Below are positions 47,312-55,927 of a DNA stretch of 64,000 nt, piece after piece; position 1 is the first letter of the stretch, and every line of letters begins with the position of its first letter. Below the pieces are notes generated by a model. That model was given only the letters and a program-made list of their open reading frames with translations, ran no database searches and was not told where the DNA came from. The position numbers were made by a program, and so were the translations under genes. The stretch is from Bosea sp. 685 (GTDB taxonomy: Bacteria > Pseudomonadota > Alphaproteobacteria > Rhizobiales > Beijerinckiaceae). The stretch covers positions 310,001-374,000 of the forward strand of contig NZ_CP134779.1 of the NCBI RefSeq assembly GCF_031884435.1. Reading direction: 5' to 3'.

Positions 47312-47676
47312 TCAGCCGCAGGGCCTCAGGACGACCGGGTCGGCGTCATCCGGCAAATAAGTCCCCATCGGCCGGCAGGCGCCGGCGATGCAGACGCGCC
47401 AGTCGGCGGTGGCGCCCGAGCGCCGCATTACGACCTCCGGCAATACGGGCAGCTTCGGCGTCCAGCGCCAGAAGCCGTCGATGAGCTTCGCGCCGTCGGG
47501 GGGTCCATGCCGGCGCCCGAACCCTGGATGCGCGCCTCGATCAATCGCATGCCGTCGGGCTCATTGCGCCAGAGTTCTTCCCACACGCTCTTCTGCACCG
47601 AATGCCGCCAGCTCAGCGTGATCTCGTCGCTGCCGAGCGCGATGACGAGCGCGCCGGCTGCGAGGCAGAGGCTCAT
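47312..47676 (-). pseudogene. DUF1850 protein, interrupted by a one-base frameshift
   Basis: The first frame gives MSLCLAAGALVIALG, then ITLSWRHSVQKSVWEELW and ARIQGSGAGMDPP, the DUF1850 pattern. After a run of six G (47498-47503, C on the coding strand) the protein continues in the next frame: DGAKLIDGFWRWTPKLPEV, then ADWRVCIAGACRPMG, ending at 47312. One extra C would restore a 121-residue protein. The ATG overlaps the TRAP permease stop (ATGA). DUF1850 genes normally accompany fused TAXI-TRAP permeases. The break could be real, phase-variable or a sequencing error. Confidence 0.8.
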
Positions 47677-49811
47677 GCAGGTCTCTCGGCGAGCTGATTG
47701 CGGGCGAGCCACCAATGCCGCCCGACCATGGCGGCGGCAAGGATGTAGCCGAGCAGGTCGCTATAAGCGAACTCGCCCAGGATGAAGACCGAGGCGATGA
47801 AGGCCACGAGCCGCTCGATGAGGGTCAGCCGGCCGAAGAGATAGCCGATGGCCACCATGCCGAAGAGTGCGATGGCGACGCTGGCCTTGATCACGGCATA
47901 GACCACCGCCGGCCAGAAGCCGATGATGTTCGCCAGTGGGTCACCGGGCTGCAGCATCAAAGCGGGCGAATAGACCGCGATGAAGGGGATGACATAGCCC
48001 GCCAGCGCGACGCGCATCGCCTCCCAGCCGATCTTGTCGGGGTTCTCCTTGGCGATCGGCGCGGCGGCCAGTGCCGCCAGCGCCACCGGCGGCGAGAGGT
48101 CGGCCATGATGCCGTAATAGAACGCGAACATATGGCTCACGATCAATGGCACGCCGAGCTTTTCAAGGGCCGGGGCGGCCAGCGCCGCGACGATGATATA
48201 GGTCGGGATCGTCGGGATACCGGTGCCGAGCAGGATCGAGAGCACCATGGTCAGGACCAGCGCCAGGAACAGGCTGGTCTGGCCGAGCCCGATGACCCAG
48301 GCGCCGAAGGTGGTGCCGATGCCGGTCTGCGTCATCAGGCCGATGATGGTGCCGACGATGGCGCAGGCGATACCGACGGGAAGCGCCGTCTTGGCGCTGT
48401 CGGCCAGCGCGTTGCGGCAGGTCGCCAATGTCGCCCGCCCGCCCATGGTCAAGGCGTTGATAGCGATCAGCAAGGCGATCAATCCGGCGACGATCCTGAC
48501 ATCCATGCCCTCGCGGAACAGGGCAGCCGAGATCAGGCCGAGCCCGACCCAGAAGATCACGCGCAGGGTCGTGGTCGCCAGCCCCAGCGCGATGCCAGCG
48601 CCCAGGATGAGCCCGACCGTGAGCGCAAGCCCGATCGTGCCGGCAAACAGCGGCGTGAAGCCGTGGAACAGCATGAAGACCAGGACGGCGAGCGGCAGGG
48701 CCAGATACCAGCGCTCGCGCAGGGCCTTCAGCGGGCTCGGGAGCAAATGCCGCTCGACGCCTTTCAGGCCGTATTTGCCGGCTTCGAGATGCACCATCCA
48801 GAAGGCCGAGGCGAAATAGAGCACGGCGGGAATGGCGGCTGCCTGGACGATCGCCGAATATTCGACGCCCAGCGTCTCGGCCATGATGAAGGCGGCGGCG
48901 CCCATCACCGGCGGCATGATCTGCCCGCCCATCGAGGCAGTGGCCTCGACGCCTGCCGCAAAGGCGCGGCGATAGCCGAACTTGATCATCAGGGGAATCG
49001 TGAACTGCCCGACGGTCACGACATTGGCGACGCCCGAGCCAGAGATCGTGCCCATCAACCCCGAGGAGAAGACGGCGACCTTGGCCGGGCCGCCGCGAGC
49101 GCCGCCGAAGAGGCCGAGCGAGACGTCGTTGAAGAGATGGATCATGCCGGCCTTCTCGAGGAAGGAGCCGAAGACGATGAACAGGAAGATATAGGTCGCC
49201 GAGACATAGATCGGCACGCCGTAGAACCCCTCGGTGCCGAAGGAGAGGTGGCTGACGATCTGGTCGAAATCATAGCCGCGGTGATTGAAAGGAGCGGGCA
49301 GGTACTGCCCGAAGAACCAGTAGAGCAGGCAGACGCCGCACATGATCGGCAAGGCATTGCCCATCAGCCGGCGCGCGGCCTCGAAGATGAGCACGATCAG
49401 CAGGGTGCCGGTGACGAGGTCCATCGTCGTTGGGTCGCCGTCGCGCAGGATCAGGTCCTGGTAGAAGACGAGTTGGTAGAGTCCGAGCCAGAAGCCGAGC
49501 CCGCCCAGCGCCCAGCCGATCCAGCGCCCGGTCTCGGACTTTGCCTTGAAATTGGCGACGAGGCCGAAGGTCAGGAGCAGCAGGAAGCCGACATGGATGC
49601 CGCGCACCGCCTGGCTTGGCAGGACATGCCAGGCCGAGATCGCGATCTGGAAACAGGCGAAGATCAAGGCAACCGCATAGGCGAGCAGGCCCCAGCGTCC
49701 CGGGCCGAAGCCGGGTGGAAAGCCGTGCTCGAAATTGTCGAGCGCCGGGTTGTCGATCTCGACGGGCTGAGCGCCCGAGAGTTCGTGCAGCTGGTCGGTC
49801 TGGGCGGTCAT
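47673..49811 (-). CDS. TRAP transporter fused permease (DctQM type, TAXI class)
   Basis: 712 residues with many membrane helices. The N-terminal third corresponds to DctQ; the DctM part holds FGGARGGPAKVAVFSSGLMGTISGSGVANVV and TASMGGQIMPPVMGAAAFIMAE, with the second repeat GLGTGIPTIPTYIIVAALAAPAL-like and MFAFYYGIMADLSPPVALA. Together with the TAXI binding protein it should import an organic anion (often glutamate or 2-oxo acids) using a sodium gradient. Downstream of the binding-protein gene, separated by a hairpin repeat. Confidence 0.94.
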   Translation of the reverse strand: MTAQTDQLHELSGAQPVEIDNPALDNFEHGFPPGFGPGRWGLLAYAVALIFACFQIAISAWHVLPSQAVRGIHVGFLLLLTFGLVANFKAKSETGRWIGWALGGLGFWLGLYQLVFYQDLILRDGDPTTMDLVTGTLLIVLIFEAARRLMGNALPIMCGVCLLYWFFGQYLPAPFNHRGYDFDQIVSHLSFGTEGFYGVPIYVSATYIFLFIVFGSFLEKAGMIHLFNDVSLGLFGGARGGPAKVAVFSSGLMGTISGSGVANVVTVGQFTIPLMIKFGYRRAFAAGVEATASMGGQIMPPVMGAAAFIMAETLGVEYSAIVQAAAIPAVLYFASAFWMVHLEAGKYGLKGVERHLLPSPLKALRERWYLALPLAVLVFMLFHGFTPLFAGTIGLALTVGLILGAGIALGLATTTLRVIFWVGLGLISAALFREGMDVRIVAGLIALLIAINALTMGGRATLATCRNALADSAKTALPVGIACAIVGTIIGLMTQTGIGTTFGAWVIGLGQTSLFLALVLTMVLSILLGTGIPTIPTYIIVAALAAPALEKLGVPLIVSHMFAFYYGIMADLSPPVALAALAAAPIAKENPDKIGWEAMRVALAGYVIPFIAVYSPALMLQPGDPLANIIGFWPAVVYAVIKASVAIALFGMVAIGYLFGRLTLIERLVAFIASVFILGEFAYSDLLGYILAAAMVGRHWWLARNQLAERPA

Positions 49812-49828
49812 TGCGGTGTCCTGCCGGT

Positions 49829-49963
49829 GTCATCCCGCACGCGCTGCGGCGCGTCAGTGCTGCTGCGCGGATGCGGGACCGCATTCAGAAAAGAGGCGCC
49901 TCGTCGTCCTACGGTCCCGTGTCTGCGCCACGTCACCTTGTGCCGCAGCGCGCACGGGATGAC
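49829..49963. repeat. Long-hairpin repeat, GTCATCCCG family, between TRAP genes
   Basis: Arms 49829-49850 and 49942-49963 pair at 20 of 22 positions (GTCATCCCGCACGCGCTGCG...). It fills the gap between the binding-protein stop and the permease start, so it would form a large stem inside the polycistronic mRNA. Confidence 0.85.
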
Positions 49964-49968
49964 GCGCT

Positions 49969-50937
49969 TTATGAGCCGACCTTCAGGCCCTTTTCCCTGA
50001 GATAGCGCGCGGCGCCGGGGTGGAGCGGCACGGGCATGCCCTCCAGCGCGCTTTCGAGCTTGATCGATTTGCCGGCCGAATGCGCCGCGCCGATCTCGCC
50101 CAGATTCTCGAAGATGTTTTTCGTCATCTGGTAGACCGTCTCCTCCTTCACGCCTTCATGGGTGACGAGGTAGTTGACGACGGCAGCCGTGTTCACATCG
50201 CTGGTCTGGCCGCCATAGGTGTTGGCGGGGATGGGGGCGCTGACGAAGGGCGCCCCGGCCTTGTCGATCACCGCCTTGGGCACCTCGACGACGACGATCT
50301 CGACGGAAGCGGCGAGGTCGCGGATCGAGGCGACGCCGAGCCCGGCCGATTGCAGCGTCGCGTCGAGCTGGCGATTCTTCATCAGCTCGACCGATTCGGC
50401 GAAGGGCAGATACTCGATCTTGCCGAGATCCTTATAGGTGATGCCGGCGGCGGCGAGGATGGCGCGAGCATTCAGTTCGGTGCCGGATTTCGGCGCGCCG
50501 ACGGAGAGGCGCTTGCCCTTGAGATCGGCGAGGGTCTTGATGCCGCTATCCTTTGCGGCGACGATCTGGACGTAGTTCGGGTAGATCGCGGTGATGCCGC
50601 GCAATTTCTTGAGCGGAGTCTTGAAGCCGGCTTCCTCATCGCCCTTCCAGGCGGCGTCGAGGGAATCGCCCAGCGTGAAGGCGACCTCGCCGCGGCCCTG
50701 CTGGAGCAGGACCAGATTCTCGACCGAGGCCTTGGTGGCCTGCACGGTCGGGCGGACGTTGGGTATCTTATCGCCATAGATCTTCGAGAGCGCGACGCCC
50801 ATCGGATAATAAACGCCCGAGGTGCCGCCGGTCAGGATGTTGATGAAGTCCTGGGCGCGGGCCGTCACCGGCGCGGCGGCGAGCAGAACAGCGGTGGCGA
50901 GGCCTGCAAGCCTTCGGCCGCGAATGAAGCGGTTCAT
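49969..50937 (-). CDS. TAXI-family TRAP transporter solute-binding protein
   Basis: 322 residues from ATG 50937 behind GGGAGGA. The signal peptide ends at VTARAQDF. INILTGGTSGVYYPMGVALSKIY is the TAXI-family opening; TVQATKASVENLVLLQQGRGEVAFTLGDS and LKGKRLSVGAPKSGTELNARAIL follow. Periplasmic, hands ligand to the fused permease encoded next. Ligand unknown. Confidence 0.93.
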   Translation of the reverse strand: MNRFIRGRRLAGLATAVLLAAAPVTARAQDFINILTGGTSGVYYPMGVALSKIYGDKIPNVRPTVQATKASVENLVLLQQGRGEVAFTLGDSLDAAWKGDEEAGFKTPLKKLRGITAIYPNYVQIVAAKDSGIKTLADLKGKRLSVGAPKSGTELNARAILAAAGITYKDLGKIEYLPFAESVELMKNRQLDATLQSAGLGVASIRDLAASVEIVVVEVPKAVIDKAGAPFVSAPIPANTYGGQTSDVNTAAVVNYLVTHEGVKEETVYQMTKNIFENLGEIGAAHSAGKSIKLESALEGMPVPLHPGAARYLREKGLKVGS

Positions 50938-51178
50938 GTGTCCTCCCAGACGATTTTTTCCGGCCTTGCCGGCCGTGCTTATCCTTTTGTAGGTCAGGCC
51001 GAACGCAAAAGGAAAGCCAAAGGAACACAGGGCCTTTCTACTTTTGTCGGTATCGCGTGATGCTTTCGCCATTTTTGGCGTGCATTGAAACGGCCTCCCC
51101 CTTTCCGGCTGTCCCCTTCTCGCCAGTGGCCTCTCCTCGGTTGCTCTGGCCTGCGGGACAGGTTAGCCCGGATAACCC

Positions 51179-52831
51179 ATGCCATTGCACAGCCAAAGAG
51201 CCTCGCCAGACATGCAGGATCGCTCCTCACCGCCCGCCCTCGACCGCCGCACCTTGCTTGCCGGGGCGAGCGCAACCGCGACGCTGGCTGCGCTCGGCTT
51301 TTCACCAGCCGCGCTGGCGCAGCAGGGCCTGAAGCTCGGCGTGGCGGAGGCGTTCGGCTTCGAGGGGCTGAAGGCGCGGGCGCGCGATCTCGCATCCAGG
51401 CCCTATCAGGCCCCGCCGTCACCGCGAGCCGATGTGCTGGAGCGGATCGACTACGACGCGCATGGCAAGATCAAGTTCAAGCCGGAAATGGCGCTGTGGG
51501 CGAACGGTCCCTCGCCCTGGCCGGTGACCTTCTTCCATCTCGGCCGCTACTTCCAGAAGCCGGTGCGCATGCATGTCCTCGATGCCGGCCAGGCGCGCGA
51601 GATCGTCTATGACGAGAGCTATTTCGAGATGCCGGCGGATTCCCCGGCGCGTGAATTGCCGACGGGAGCCGGCTTTGCCGGTTTCCGTTTCCAGGAAAGC
51701 CGCTCGGGCCATCCCGGCCGCAAGGGCGAGAAGCTCGACTGGCAGAAGAACGACTGGGTCGCCTTCCTGGGCGCATCCTATTTTCGCGCCATCGGCGAGC
51801 TCTACCAATACGGGCTCTCGGCGCGCGGGCTTGCGATCGATCCGGCTGTTGCGGGCAAGCCGGAGGAATTCCCCGATTTCACCCATGTCTGGCTCGAGAC
51901 GCCTCAGCCCGGGGCTGAATATGTCGTGGTCTATGCCCTGCTTTCGGGACCGAGCGTTGCCGGCGCCTATCGTTTCCGCATGCATCGCGGCAAGGGCGTC
52001 ACCATGGAGATCGAGAAGGCGCTCTATCTGCGCAAGGATATCGAGCGCCTGTGCATTTCGCCGCTGACCTCGATGTACTGGTACTCCGAGACGGCCAAAT
52101 CGACCGCCGTCGACTGGCGGCCCGAAGTGCATGATTCCGATGGGCTCGCACTCTGGACCGGCGCGGGCGAACGCGCCTGGCGGCCACTCAACAATCCCCA
52201 CCGGACCATGGCTTCGGCCTTCATGGACGAGAATCCGCGCGGTTTCGGCCTGCTGCAGCGTGACCGCGAGGTCGGCCATTATCTCGACGGCGTGTTCTAT
52301 GAGCGCCGGCCGAGCCTCTGGGTCGAGACGCAGGGCGATTGGGGCAAGGGCGCGGTCCAATTGATCGAGATCCCGACCGACGACGAGATCCACGACAACA
52401 TCGTCGCCATGTGGGTGCCCTCCGCTCCGGCCAAGGCCGGCGCCTCCTTCGAATTCCGCTACAAGCTGCATTGGCTCGCCGACGAGCCCTTCCCACCGGC
52501 GCTCGGGCGGGTCGTGGCGACCCGGCTCGGCAATGGCGGCCAGCCCGGCACGGTCCGGCCCAAGGGCGTGCGCAAGTTCATGGTCGAGTTTTTGGGGCCG
52601 GCGCTGGAGACGATCCCCTTCGGCGTCAAGCCTGAGGTCGTGCTCTCGGCCTCGCGCGGGACGTTCTCCTATGTCTTCGCGGAAGCCGTGCCCGATGACG
52701 TGCCGGGCCATTGGCGGGCGCAGTTCGACCTCACGGTCGAGGGCAACGAGCCGGTCGAGATGCGCTGCTTTATGAAGGCGGGCGAGACGGTGCTGACCGA
52801 GACTTGGTTGTATCAGTATCTTCCGTTCTGA
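51179..52831 (+). CDS. Periplasmic glucan biosynthesis protein (OpgG/OpgD family)
   Basis: 550 residues. An RR-containing signal (LDRRTLLAGASATATLAALG, ending ALAQQ) points to Tat export as in OpgD. The MdoG domain begins FGFEGLKARARDLASRPYQAP, with ERIDYDAHGKIKFKPE and FFHLGRYFQKPVRMHV, and ends in an Ig-like domain. Acts in the periplasm on osmoregulated glucan backbone. No opgH is nearby. An alternative start Met lies at residue 12 (51212); neither has a good ribosome site. Confidence 0.92.
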   Translation: MPLHSQRASPDMQDRSSPPALDRRTLLAGASATATLAALGFSPAALAQQGLKLGVAEAFGFEGLKARARDLASRPYQAPPSPRADVLERIDYDAHGKIKFKPEMALWANGPSPWPVTFFHLGRYFQKPVRMHVLDAGQAREIVYDESYFEMPADSPARELPTGAGFAGFRFQESRSGHPGRKGEKLDWQKNDWVAFLGASYFRAIGELYQYGLSARGLAIDPAVAGKPEEFPDFTHVWLETPQPGAEYVVVYALLSGPSVAGAYRFRMHRGKGVTMEIEKALYLRKDIERLCISPLTSMYWYSETAKSTAVDWRPEVHDSDGLALWTGAGERAWRPLNNPHRTMASAFMDENPRGFGLLQRDREVGHYLDGVFYERRPSLWVETQGDWGKGAVQLIEIPTDDEIHDNIVAMWVPSAPAKAGASFEFRYKLHWLADEPFPPALGRVVATRLGNGGQPGTVRPKGVRKFMVEFLGPALETIPFGVKPEVVLSASRGTFSYVFAEAVPDDVPGHWRAQFDLTVEGNEPVEMRCFMKAGETVLTETWLYQYLPF

Positions 52832-52842
52832 TGGCGGCGATT

Positions 52843-52945
52843 TATAGCATTTCCGCGTTTCTTCGAATTGCGGAAATGCTATAACCTTGTTTTGTCGCAT
52901 TTTCTTCACGCGAACCGGTGTCCACTTCGCTCGAAAATGCTCTAG
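52843..52945. repeat. Hairpin plus ACTTCGCTCGAAAA-type intergenic repeat
   Basis: 52843-52856 and 52870-52883 are perfect 14-bp complements (TATAGCATTTCCGC) with a 13-nt loop, right after the glucan gene stop, so it may stop transcription. It is followed by TTCACGCGAACCGGTGTCCACTTCGCTCGAAAATGCTCTA, in two pieces, shared almost exactly with 58620-58663. No gene lies between 52832 and 53135. Confidence 0.8.
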
Positions 52946-53115
52946 CCTGACTTTGCCGTCATGGTCGGGCTGTCTCTCAAGAACAAACACTTGTCCCGAC
53001 CATTAACCGCTTCCCTTTCGAGGGCGGTGTTCAAGAGGTGGGTGCTCGCCACAAGGGCGCGCATGACGGTAAAGCAACGGGGCCATCCACAGACTCCGCT
53101 TGCTCGCTGTCGAGC

Positions 53116-53133
53116 GTAACATTATATCATTCC
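53116..53133. promoter_or_regulatory. Candidate Zur box / promoter of the zinc-uptake operon
   Basis: GTAACATTATATCATTCC, read on the other strand, matches the alphaproteobacterial Zur consensus (GTAATGTTATANTATAACATTAC) at about 14 of 18 positions. A plausible -10 TATCAT (53125-53130) lies inside it, with TTGCTC as a weak -35. The box ends 2 bp before the ATG of the first gene. Confidence 0.6.
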
Positions 53134-53135
53134 AT

Positions 53136-53282
53136 ATGAGTCAATCGCACAGCCATGTCCGTCGCGCCGTCTCGGAGGACCCGGGCTGGTCGCTGCTGCG
53201 CCTATCGGCTGTGGCGCGGCTTGGCCTGGCTGTCGCCGTGATCGTGCTGGTCTGGGCGGCGACGCTCGCCGTGATCATGTGA
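53136..53282 (+). CDS. Small single-helix membrane protein leading the zinc operon
   Basis: 48 residues (MSQSHSHVRR..., one membrane helix about residues 27-46, ending LAVIM). The N-terminus has two His. There is no room for a ribosome site between the Zur box and the ATG, so a leaderless message is possible. The stop overlaps the start of the ATPase gene (GTGA), implying translational coupling. Function unknown; perhaps an accessory subunit of the transporter. Confidence 0.6.
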   Translation: MSQSHSHVRRAVSEDPGWSLLRLSAVARLGLAVAVIVLVWAATLAVIM

Positions 53283-54034
53283 AGAGAGTGTTTGAGCCCG
53301 TGCCCGCTATCCGCTTGGACGATCTGACGCTCGGCTATGACCGCCATCCGGCGGTGCATCATCTTTGCGGAGAGATCGCCCAGGGCAGCCTGACGGCGAT
53401 CGTCGGCCCCAATGGCGCCGGCAAGTCGACCTTGCTCAAGGGCATCGCCGGCGCGCTGACGCCGCTCGATGGCGGGCTGACGTTGGCCAAGGGCAAGCGG
53501 CTTGCCTATCTGCCGCAATCGGCGGATCTCGACCGCTCCTTCCCGATCCATGTCTATGATCTCGTCGCGATGGGCCTGTGGGGCTCGGCGGGCATTTTCG
53601 GCCGCATCGGCTTTGGCGCGAAAGCCAGGATCGAGCAGGCGATCGCAGCCGTCGGCCTCACCGGCTTCGAGCGTCGGCCGATCAGCAATCTCTCCGGCGG
53701 GCAGATGCAGCGCGTGCTGTTCGCTAGGCTTTTGCTGCAGGACGCCGACATCATCCTGCTCGATGAGCCTTTCACCGCGATCGATGCGCGTACCACGTCG
53801 GATCTGCTCGCTCTGGTGCAGCGTTGGCATGGCGAGAGCCGCACCGTCGTTGCTGTGCTGCACGATATCGAGACGGTCCGCCGCGCCTTTCCGCAGACGC
53901 TGCTGTTGGCGCGCGAGACCGTTGCCTGGGGCGCCACGGCCGAGGTGCTGACGCCTGCCAATCTGCTGAAGGCGCGCCAGATGGTCGAGGCCTTCGACAG
54001 CCATGCCGCCCCTTGCGAGCGCGACGCCGCCTGA
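53279..54034 (+). CDS. znuC: Zinc/manganese-type ABC transporter ATP-binding protein (ZnuC/AztA-like)
   Basis: 251 residues from GTG 53279. Walker A GPNGAGKSTLLKGI, signature NLSGGQMQRVLFARLLL, Walker B IILLDEPFTAIDART and H-loop AVLHDIETVRR are all present. With the permease and binding protein downstream it makes a complete metal importer. AztA is an equally good name. Confidence 0.92.
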   Translation: MKRVFEPVPAIRLDDLTLGYDRHPAVHHLCGEIAQGSLTAIVGPNGAGKSTLLKGIAGALTPLDGGLTLAKGKRLAYLPQSADLDRSFPIHVYDLVAMGLWGSAGIFGRIGFGAKARIEQAIAAVGLTGFERRPISNLSGGQMQRVLFARLLLQDADIILLDEPFTAIDARTTSDLLALVQRWHGESRTVVAVLHDIETVRRAFPQTLLLARETVAWGATAEVLTPANLLKARQMVEAFDSHAAPCERDAA

Positions 54035-54049
54035 TCGGGCACAGCAGCC

Positions 54050-54931
54050 ATGACGCAACTCTACGACCTTTTCATCGGCCCCTTCGCCGAGTTCGACTTC
54101 ATGCGCCGTGCGCTGGTTGGGATCTTTGCGCTCTCGGTTGCAGCCGCGCCGATCGGCGTCTTCCTGATGCTGCGGCGGATGAGCTTGACTGGCGACGCCA
54201 TGGCGCATGCCATCCTGCCTGGTGCTGCGATCGGCTATCTCGTCGCCGGCTTCTCACTGTCGGCCATGACGCTTGGCGGCCTCGTCGCGGGGTTTGCGGT
54301 CGCGCTGGCGGCCGGCGCGGTGGCGCGGGTGACGGTGATGAAGGAGGACGCGTCGCTGGCGGCCTTCTACCTGATTTCGCTCGCGCTCGGCGTCACCATC
54401 GTCTCGCTGCGCGGTTCGGCGATCGATCTCTTCCATGTGCTGTTCGGCAATGTGCTGGCGCTGGATGACGACGTGCTCGTCCTGCTGGCCGGCGTGACGA
54501 CGCTGACGCTGCTGCTACTGGCGGCGCTGTATCGCCCGCTGGTGATGGAATGCGTCGACCCCGGCTTCCTGCGCTCGGTCAGCCGTTCCGGCGGCTGGGT
54601 CCATCTGACCTTTCTCGCGCTCGTGGTGCTCAATCTCGTCGCCGGCTTCCACGCGCTGGGCACCTTGCTCGCGGTCGGGATGATGATGCTGCCGGCGGCC
54701 GCCGCGCGGTTCTGGACCGCCGACATCACGCGCCTGATCCTGCTGGCCTCAGGTTTCGGCATGGCCTCGGGCTATGCCGGGCTCGTCGTCTCCTATGCGG
54801 CGGGCAGCAATCTCCCCGCCGGCCCCGCCATTATCCTTGCCGCCGGGACGCTTTATCTCGGCTCGCTCCTGATCGGCTCGCAGGGCGGCCTTGCGCGGCG
54901 GCTCTTGCCTCGACCCCATCTCCAGCGCTAG
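54050..54931 (+). CDS. znuB: Zinc/manganese-type ABC transporter permease (ZnuB/AztB-like)
   Basis: 293 residues, about eight membrane helices of the ABC-3 family. FMRRALVGIFALSVAAAPIGVFLMLRRMSLTGDAMAHA-type opening in shortened form (RRMSLTGDAMAHAILPG), later FHALGTLLAVGMMMLPAAAARFW. It lies 15 bp after the ATPase gene. Confidence 0.92.
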   Translation: MTQLYDLFIGPFAEFDFMRRALVGIFALSVAAAPIGVFLMLRRMSLTGDAMAHAILPGAAIGYLVAGFSLSAMTLGGLVAGFAVALAAGAVARVTVMKEDASLAAFYLISLALGVTIVSLRGSAIDLFHVLFGNVLALDDDVLVLLAGVTTLTLLLLAALYRPLVMECVDPGFLRSVSRSGGWVHLTFLALVVLNLVAGFHALGTLLAVGMMMLPAAAARFWTADITRLILLASGFGMASGYAGLVVSYAAGSNLPAGPAIILAAGTLYLGSLLIGSQGGLARRLLPRPHLQR

Positions 54932-54950
54932 TAATGTTATAGTGTTTCAA
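54931..54950 (+). promoter_or_regulatory. Second candidate Zur box, before the binding-protein gene
   Basis: GTAATGTTATAGTGTTTCAA matches one half of the Zur consensus exactly (GTAATGTTATA) and the other half loosely. It starts at the last base of the permease stop codon (TAG, 54929-54931) and 18 bp ahead of the znuA ATG. Confidence 0.6.
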
Positions 54951-54968
54951 TTTTACTGGAGAGAAGCC

Positions 54969-55913
54969 ATGCCGAATCGTCGCGAACTCGTCGCGGGCCT
55001 TGCCGCCGGGTTGATCCTCGCCGCCGCTCCGCTGGCGGCGCGGGCGCAGGAGAAGCTCCCGGTCGTCGCGAGCTTTTCGATCCTGGGCGATTTCGTAAGG
55101 GAGATCGGGGCCGAGCGCGTCTCGGTGACGACGCTGGTCGGGCCCAATGGCGATGCGCATGTCTATTCGCCGACGCCCGCCGACGCCAAGAGCATGGCCG
55201 GCGCCAAGCTGATCGTCGTCAACGGCTTCAAATTCGAGGGCTGGATGACGCGCCTGATCAAATCCTCCGCCGCCAAGGGCACGGTCGCGGTCGCGACGAC
55301 GGGCATTACGCCGCAGGCGCTGCCCGCCGAGGAGGAGCCCGGCAAGAAGGAGGCCCATGGTCACGACCATGCCGGCCGCGAGGACCCCCATGCCTGGCAG
55401 AATGTCGCCAACGCCAAGATCTACATCGCCAATATCCGCGACGCGCTGAGCGTGGCCGACCCGGCGGGAAAAGCCGTCTATGAGGCCAATGCGACGGCCT
55501 ATCTCGCCAAGCTCGATGCGCTGGACGGCGAGATCAAGGCGGCAGTGGCGCGCATTCCGTCCGACCGGCGCAAGGCGATCACCTCGCATGACGCCTTCGG
55601 CTATTTCATCAAGGCCTATGGCATCGACTTCATCGCGCCGCAGGGCGTCTCGACCGAGGCCGAGGCTTCGGCCAAGGATGTCGGGCGCATCATCCGGCAG
55701 GTGAAGGCCGAGAAGATTCCGGCGGTCTTCCTCGAAAACGTCACCAATCCGCGCCTGATCGAGCAGATCGCCAGGGAGAGCGGAGCCAAGATCGGCGGCC
55801 GGGTCTATTCGGATGCGCTTTCGGAAGCCTCCGGCCCGGCCGGGACTTACATCGCGATGATGAAACACAATATAAGCCAGTTCGAGAAGGCGCTCGGCGC
55901 CGGCCCGGCCTGA
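54969..55913 (+). CDS. znuA: Zinc/manganese-type ABC transporter substrate-binding protein (ZnuA/AztC-like)
   Basis: 314 residues from ATG 54969 with GGAGAG upstream. Signal peptide to PLAARAQEK. Metal ligands expected from the family are His in GPNGDAHVYSPTP, His in EDPHAWQNVANAK, the SHDAFGYF segment and Asp in VYSDALSE. A short His-rich loop (KKEAHGHDHAGRED) sits before the second His, as in zinc-specific proteins. Periplasmic; feeds ZnuB. Confidence 0.92.
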   Translation: MPNRRELVAGLAAGLILAAAPLAARAQEKLPVVASFSILGDFVREIGAERVSVTTLVGPNGDAHVYSPTPADAKSMAGAKLIVVNGFKFEGWMTRLIKSSAAKGTVAVATTGITPQALPAEEEPGKKEAHGHDHAGREDPHAWQNVANAKIYIANIRDALSVADPAGKAVYEANATAYLAKLDALDGEIKAAVARIPSDRRKAITSHDAFGYFIKAYGIDFIAPQGVSTEAEASAKDVGRIIRQVKAEKIPAVFLENVTNPRLIEQIARESGAKIGGRVYSDALSEASGPAGTYIAMMKHNISQFEKALGAGPA

Positions 55914-55927
55914 GCGTCGGTCCTCAT

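Noticed and set aside
47715..50000. A 761-codon plus-strand open frame opposite the TRAP genes
   Set aside because: Composition is Asp/Glu/Arg-rich as expected for the complement of membrane-protein codons; no domain seen.
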